Of a DNA stretch of 9,304 nt, positions 7,139 through 9,304 are shown piece by piece; within the stretch, counting starts at the first letter, position 1, and every line of letters starts with the position of its first letter. The notes below the pieces were generated by a model. It did no database searches. It saw nothing but the letters and a program-made list of their open reading frames with translations, and was not told where the DNA came from. The stretch is from Nitrospirota bacterium. Lineage in GTDB: Bacteria; Nitrospinota_A; UBA7883; JACRGQ01. The translations under genes were made by a program, and so were the position numbers. The stretch spans positions 1 to 9,304 of the forward strand of contig JAJRYM010000110.1 of the NCBI GenBank assembly GCA_024275775.1, written 5' to 3'.

Positions 7139-7540
7139 CTAAAAAATTTCAAAGCCTGCCTGCCGGAAATGTCTGTCAAAAGTAAAAGCTCTCCTTGTGC
7201 CCATCATCTTCATCAGAATAAAGCTTGTGCAATCGGTAAAGCTGAACCTTTTATCATCGTATTGCCTGAACATTTCCCACGAACCAAAAAAAGTTTCGTC
7301 AGTCACCCTTACGATTTTTACTATACCGGAATTCATAATGGATTCGCCGAAAGCAACGGCCGCTTTATGGGAAACCGTGTGCCGAATGATGGTTATCGAT
7401 TCATCCAGTATGTAATCCGAAGTAACAAGGTCTATTTTGCGCTTGCGGATATCCACGCTTTTTTTAACTGCGTTTTTATGATGCCCGTCGTCCGAGTCAT
7501 ACAGGGCCAGCCACGCCGATGTATCGACGAAAAGGTTCAC
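7139..7540 (-). CDS. vapC: VapC-like PIN-domain toxin (ribonuclease)
   Basis: A 133-residue PIN domain, the usual size of VapC toxins, which cleave specific RNAs and are held inactive by the cognate antitoxin. The acidic metal-binding set is present: Asp6 in FVDTSAW, Glu47 in SDYILDES, Asp103 in FTDCTSF and Asp122 in TFDRHF, so the enzyme looks active. The start codon is GTG (7538-7540) and overlaps the antitoxin's TGA as GTGA, a classic coupled toxin-antitoxin arrangement. A hand count over 7201-7500 gives about 127 G or C in 300 bases (42%), against 63-68% in two sampled lines of the downstream amidohydrolase (6181-6300); this fits horizontal acquisition. The RNA target cannot be read from the sequence. 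Confidence 0.9.
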   Translation of the reverse strand: MNLFVDTSAWLALYDSDDGHHKNAVKKSVDIRKRKIDLVTSDYILDESITIIRHTVSHKAAVAFGESIMNSGIVKIVRVTDETFFGSWEMFRQYDDKRFSFTDCTSFILMKMMGTRRAFTFDRHFRQAGFEIF

Positions 7541-7779
7541 CTCTGTTTCCCGTAGAGGTATTCATCATGTTTCGCGGAGAGGTCTTTTTTCCCGGAGCTT
7601 ACCCTGCCGACTATTTCCCAAAGAGCGTCGTGCCGCCAGTCTTTCGTTTCCTCTTTGGCAAGGTATTCCGCGAGCGCGTCCCTCACTATGCCGGAGACAG
7701 TTGTTTTTTCCTTCTTCGATTTCCGTTTCAACCTGTTCAGCACCTCTTCCGGCAGATACATTTGCGTTCTTTTCAGCAT
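7537..7779 (-). CDS. vapB: Ribbon-helix-helix antitoxin (VapB/CopG-like)
   Basis: An 80-residue antitoxin. The N-terminal half is a ribbon-helix-helix DNA-binding domain: the strand KRTQMYLPEEVLNRLKRKSK (residues 3-22) leads into TTVSGIVRDALAEYL. The C-terminal half (about 45-80), with WRHDALWEIVG and a charged end DLSAKHDEYL, is expected to wrap the PIN toxin. The start at 7779 has an excellent AAGGAGG six bases upstream. It lies directly before vapC with a four-base overlap. The promoter carries a palindrome over the -10 box, consistent with the autorepression typical of these pairs. The ribbon-helix-helix type differs from the AbrB-fold VapB antitoxins, so the symbol reflects the partner rather than the fold. 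Confidence 0.88.
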   Translation of the reverse strand: MLKRTQMYLPEEVLNRLKRKSKKEKTTVSGIVRDALAEYLAKEETKDWRHDALWEIVGRVSSGKKDLSAKHDEYLYGKQR

Positions 7780-7785
7780 AGGCCG

Positions 7786-7792
7786 CCTCCTT
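7786..7792 (-). promoter_or_regulatory. Strong ribosome binding site of vapB
   Basis: The minus strand reads AAGGAGG, a full anti-16S match, six bases before the ATG at 7779. It decides the antitoxin start and is the strongest ribosome site in the window. The toxin instead begins at a coupled GTG, a contrast that would favour antitoxin over toxin production. Confidence 0.85.
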
Positions 7793-7797
7793 TATGA

Positions 7798-7812
7798 TGT
7801 ATATTATATACA
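7798..7812. promoter_or_regulatory. Candidate VapB(C) operator
   Basis: A perfect palindrome of two seven-base arms around one central base: TGTATAT, T, ATATACA on the plus strand. It fully covers the -10 hexamer at 7803-7808. Ribbon-helix-helix antitoxins bind short dyads at their own promoters as dimers, so this is the probable autoregulation site. An AT-rich palindrome is easier to obtain by chance than a mixed one, but its position is apt. Confidence 0.6.
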
Positions 7813-7832
7813 CCATTAGGCGCAGGCGTCAA
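7803..7832 (-). promoter_or_regulatory. vapBC promoter
   Basis: Minus strand: TTGACG at 7832-7827, an 18-base spacer, then TATAAT at 7808-7803. The -10 is perfect and the -35 matches five of six bases, making this the best sigma-70 type promoter seen here. Transcription would start near 7796, about 17 bases before vapB. The -35 starts just beyond the argB stop codon, so the module is transcribed independently of argB. Confidence 0.75.
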
Positions 7833-7833
7833 T

Positions 7834-7843
7834 GAAGCGCTTC
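7834..7843. repeat. Perfect 10-bp palindrome at the argB stop codon
   Basis: GAAGCGCTTC spans the last argB codons and the first base of its stop codon region, immediately beside the vapB -35 box. With no loop and no following T-run it is not a convincing terminator; it could be a protein site or chance. Confidence 0.25.
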
Positions 7844-8748
7844 TAGCCGTTCGAGTGGACGATTTCGGTGCCGATGCCTTTGTCTGTGAAAATCTCCAGC
7901 AGTACGGAATGCCGTATTCTGCCGTCGACGATATGCGTTTTACCCACTCCGGCCTTCAGCGCCGTGAAACAGCTTCGCACCTTTGGAAGCATCCCTCCGG
8001 TTATAACGCCGGATTTGACAAGCTCATCGACCTGCCGTTCGTCAAGCGCGGGAACAAGATCGCCGTTGCTGTTCTTAATTCCTTTCTCGTCCGTTAACAG
8101 CACGAGCTTTTCCGCCTTCATGGCGGCGGCTATCTCTCCGGCCACGGTATCGGCGTTTATATTGTATGTTTCGCCGTCTTTGCCTACGCCGACAGGCGCT
8201 ATTACCGGAATAAAGTTATCCCTGTCGATAGTATTCAGAATGTCTATGTTGATTTTCGTGATTTTGCCGACCATGCCGAGGTCTATTATCTCAGGCCGAT
8301 TAACATCGGCGCCGGGGCGGGTTATCACCATTTTTTCCGCCTCTATCATCCGGCCGTCCTTACCCGAAAGGCCGACGGAACGGCCTCCTTCATTTGAAAG
8401 CAGGGTGACGATTTCCTTGTTGACCTTGCCTACCAGCACCATCTCCACCACGTCGAGGGTATCCCTGTCGGAATACCGGTGCCCTTCTATGAAGCGGGTT
8501 TTGATACCCATTTTTTCGAGCGTTTTCCCGATTTGCGGCCCGCCTCCGTGCACCACGATGGGGTTTATCCCTACAAGCTTGAGCATGGTGATATCCTGCG
8601 CGAACCCTTTTTTAAGGCTGTCGTCCACCATGGCAGAACCGCCGTATTTGACAATGAAGGTCTTCCCCTGATACTTGCGGATATAGGGAAGCGCCTCCAT
8701 AAGCGTGCCCGCTTTTTCTATTATTTGCTGAAGTTCTTTTTCACTCAT
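7843..8748 (-). CDS. argB: Acetylglutamate kinase, arginine-sensing type
   Basis: Phosphorylates N-acetyl-L-glutamate with ATP, the second step of arginine biosynthesis, in the cytoplasm. The 301 residues show KYGGSAM (Lys34, phosphate binding), VVHGGGPQIG (65-74), NINADTVAGEIA (196-207), LLTDEKG (217-223) and TGGMLPKV (250-257), the amino-acid-kinase signatures. An N-terminal helix before the kinase core (EKAGTLMEALPYIRKY) and the C-terminal HSVLLEIFTDKGIGTEI are features of the hexameric enzymes inhibited by arginine, so feedback control is likely (inference from family knowledge). The ATG at 8748 has no Shine-Dalgarno sequence; the best -10 (TATACT, 8761-8756) would place the transcript start at about the ATG itself. 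It stands alone, with no other arg gene in view, between xerC and vapBC. Confidence 0.96.
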   Translation of the reverse strand: MSEKELQQIIEKAGTLMEALPYIRKYQGKTFIVKYGGSAMVDDSLKKGFAQDITMLKLVGINPIVVHGGGPQIGKTLEKMGIKTRFIEGHRYSDRDTLDVVEMVLVGKVNKEIVTLLSNEGGRSVGLSGKDGRMIEAEKMVITRPGADVNRPEIIDLGMVGKITKINIDILNTIDRDNFIPVIAPVGVGKDGETYNINADTVAGEIAAAMKAEKLVLLTDEKGIKNSNGDLVPALDERQVDELVKSGVITGGMLPKVRSCFTALKAGVGKTHIVDGRIRHSVLLEIFTDKGIGTEIVHSNG

Positions 8749-8755
8749 GCGTGCA

Positions 8756-8761
8756 AGTATA
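8756..8761 (-). promoter_or_regulatory. Candidate -10 box of argB
   Basis: The minus strand reads TATACT, five of six consensus bases, with an overlapping TATATA four bases upstream. No good -35 is visible at 16-18 bases. If used, transcription starts within about five bases of the argB ATG, giving a leaderless mRNA. That would explain the absence of a ribosome site. Confidence 0.4.
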
Positions 8762-8772
8762 TATAAAACCGG

Positions 8773-8790
8773 TATGAATAATCATCACCC
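8773..8790. promoter_or_regulatory. Possible ARG-box half-site upstream of argB
   Basis: The plus strand starts TATGAAT, a perfect match to the left half (TNTGAAT) of the ArgR operator consensus I recall, followed by AATCAT that keeps only part of the right half. It sits in the promoter region, 25-42 bases before the argB start. One half-site of seven bases is weak evidence; the gene it precedes makes it worth noting. Confidence 0.25.
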
Positions 8791-8827
8791 GATTTTTTGA
8801 GCTTCTAACGGGCGGGCTGAACGGTTC

Positions 8828-9304
8828 CTATTCGGCGTGGGGGTGGGCCTTGTCGTATATTTCCATGAGGCTGTCCAGCCCCACGTGCGTATATTTTTCT
8901 GTTGTGGCGAGACTGCTGTGCCCCAGCAGGAGCTGGATGGCCCGTATGTCCGCGCCGCCGTCCAGCATGTGCGTGGCGAAAGTGTGGCGCAACATGTGGG
9001 GAGTAACCCGCTTGAACAGTCCGCTCTTAATACCCTGCCTTACCACTATGTTGAATATCGTCCGCACAGTTATCCGTTTTCCCGGCCGGGAAACGAACAG
9101 CGGCCCGCTTGCCGAGCCTATACTGTCAAGAAGCTCCTTCACCGCTTCCGCCGCTTTGCGCCCTATGGGAACGAGCCTCTCTTTGTTGCCCTTGCCTATA
9201 ACGCGCAATACCCTGTTTTCGATATCCAGATCTTGTATGTTCAAGCCGTGCAGTTCGGCGGCGCGCAGACCGGATGAATAAAAAAGTTCCAGAACAGCCC
9301 TGTC
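8828..9304 (-). CDS. xerC: Tyrosine recombinase, XerC-like (5' part outside window)
   Basis: C-terminal catalytic domain of a site-specific recombinase. Xer proteins of this type resolve chromosome dimers at dif together with a partner. The reading frame is open to the window edge (first codon at 9304), giving 158 residues of a family of about 300; an apparent TTG start at 9244 lies inside the conserved domain and should be ignored. Visible catalytic residues: Arg in YSSGLRAAEL, Lys in GKGNKERLVPIG, His-x-x-Arg in PHMLRHTFATHML, His in LLGHSSLATT, and the nucleophile Tyr in EKYTHV. All are present. The ending LMEIYDKAHPHA resembles XerC more than XerD; assignment between the two paralogues is moderate because the N-terminal half is missing. 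argB follows after 79 bases. No phage or integron genes are nearby, which argues for the housekeeping enzyme. Confidence 0.9.
   Translation of the reverse strand, partial: DRAVLELFYSSGLRAAELHGLNIQDLDIENRVLRVIGKGNKERLVPIGRKAAEAVKELLDSIGSASGPLFVSRPGKRITVRTIFNIVVRQGIKSGLFKRVTPHMLRHTFATHMLDGGADIRAIQLLLGHSSLATTEKYTHVGLDSLMEIYDKAHPHAE

Noticed and set aside
6494..7555. Open plus-strand frame of 353 codons opposite the amidohydrolase and vapC.
   Set aside because: It runs antisense across two genes with clear catalytic motifs, its translation shows no recognisable domain, and no promoter or ribosome site precedes it.
7868..8671. Open plus-strand frame of 267 codons opposite argB.
   Set aside because: It is rich in Ser, Pro and Thr, as expected from reading a conserved kinase backwards, and has no ribosome site or family signature.
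9242..9244. TTG start for a 138-residue recombinase.
   Set aside because: The frame stays open to the window edge and the upstream codons encode the conserved catalytic arginine segment YSSGLRAAEL, so the real start lies outside.
8828..9304. Phage or integron integrase marking a mobile element.
   Set aside because: The C-terminus matches housekeeping Xer proteins, and there are no phage genes, attachment repeats or tRNA next to it.
1..9304. Frequent GCCGG-containing words (such as TGCCGGA) as a dispersed repeat or uptake signal.
   Set aside because: They occur mostly inside genes in varying contexts and are explained by Ala/Gly/Pro codons in a GC-rich genome; no constant longer word is shared.

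Overview
The window reads as an ordinary bacterial chromosomal segment with densely packed housekeeping genes and one small accessory module. Ten protein-coding genes cover nearly all of it; the largest gap is 107 bases (3312-3418). I see no rRNA, tRNA, CRISPR array, insertion sequence or phage gene. The proteins look Gram-negative and delta-proteobacteria-like: an arginine-sensing type of ArgB, a HrcA repressor, an aminofutalosine-deaminase-like amidohydrolase and a secreted SUMF1-fold protein. This suggests Desulfobacterota or a neighbouring phylum. It is a low-confidence inference from protein style only.

Layout. From 1 to 3311 the minus strand carries a SUMF1/formylglycine-generating-enzyme-fold protein with a signal peptide, followed 53 bases downstream by alaS (alanyl-tRNA synthetase), whose 3' end leaves the window at base 1. 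A 107-base divergent intergenic region separates this pair from murI (glutamate racemase, plus strand, 3419-4234). It holds a clear -10 box framed by a 23-bp imperfect dyad. murI meets grpE tail to tail with 2 bases between stop codons. From 4237 to 9304 everything is on the minus strand. In transcription order: a xerC-like tyrosine recombinase (5' part outside the window), argB, a vapB-vapC toxin-antitoxin pair, the amidohydrolase, then hrcA-grpE with a 4-base overlap.

How the genes relate. hrcA-grpE is a heat-shock regulator/nucleotide-exchange-factor pair, but dnaK and dnaJ do not follow and no CIRCE operator is visible. vapBC sits between argB and the amidohydrolase with its own strong promoter and an overlapping palindrome, and vapC has lower GC than the neighbouring stretches I counted, which fits an acquired module. 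Transcription from the vapB promoter could continue into the amidohydrolase and perhaps further. Several starts (argB, hrcA, amidohydrolase) lack a Shine-Dalgarno sequence, while murI and vapB have good ones; for argB and hrcA the best -10 boxes would give leaderless or nearly leaderless mRNAs.

I did not find a convincing undescribed multi-gene system. The most useful leads are the murI/SUMF1 dyad, the SUMF1 homologue lacking the catalytic cysteine pair, the repeat-containing hrcA promoter without CIRCE, and the possible menaquinone-pathway role of the amidohydrolase.
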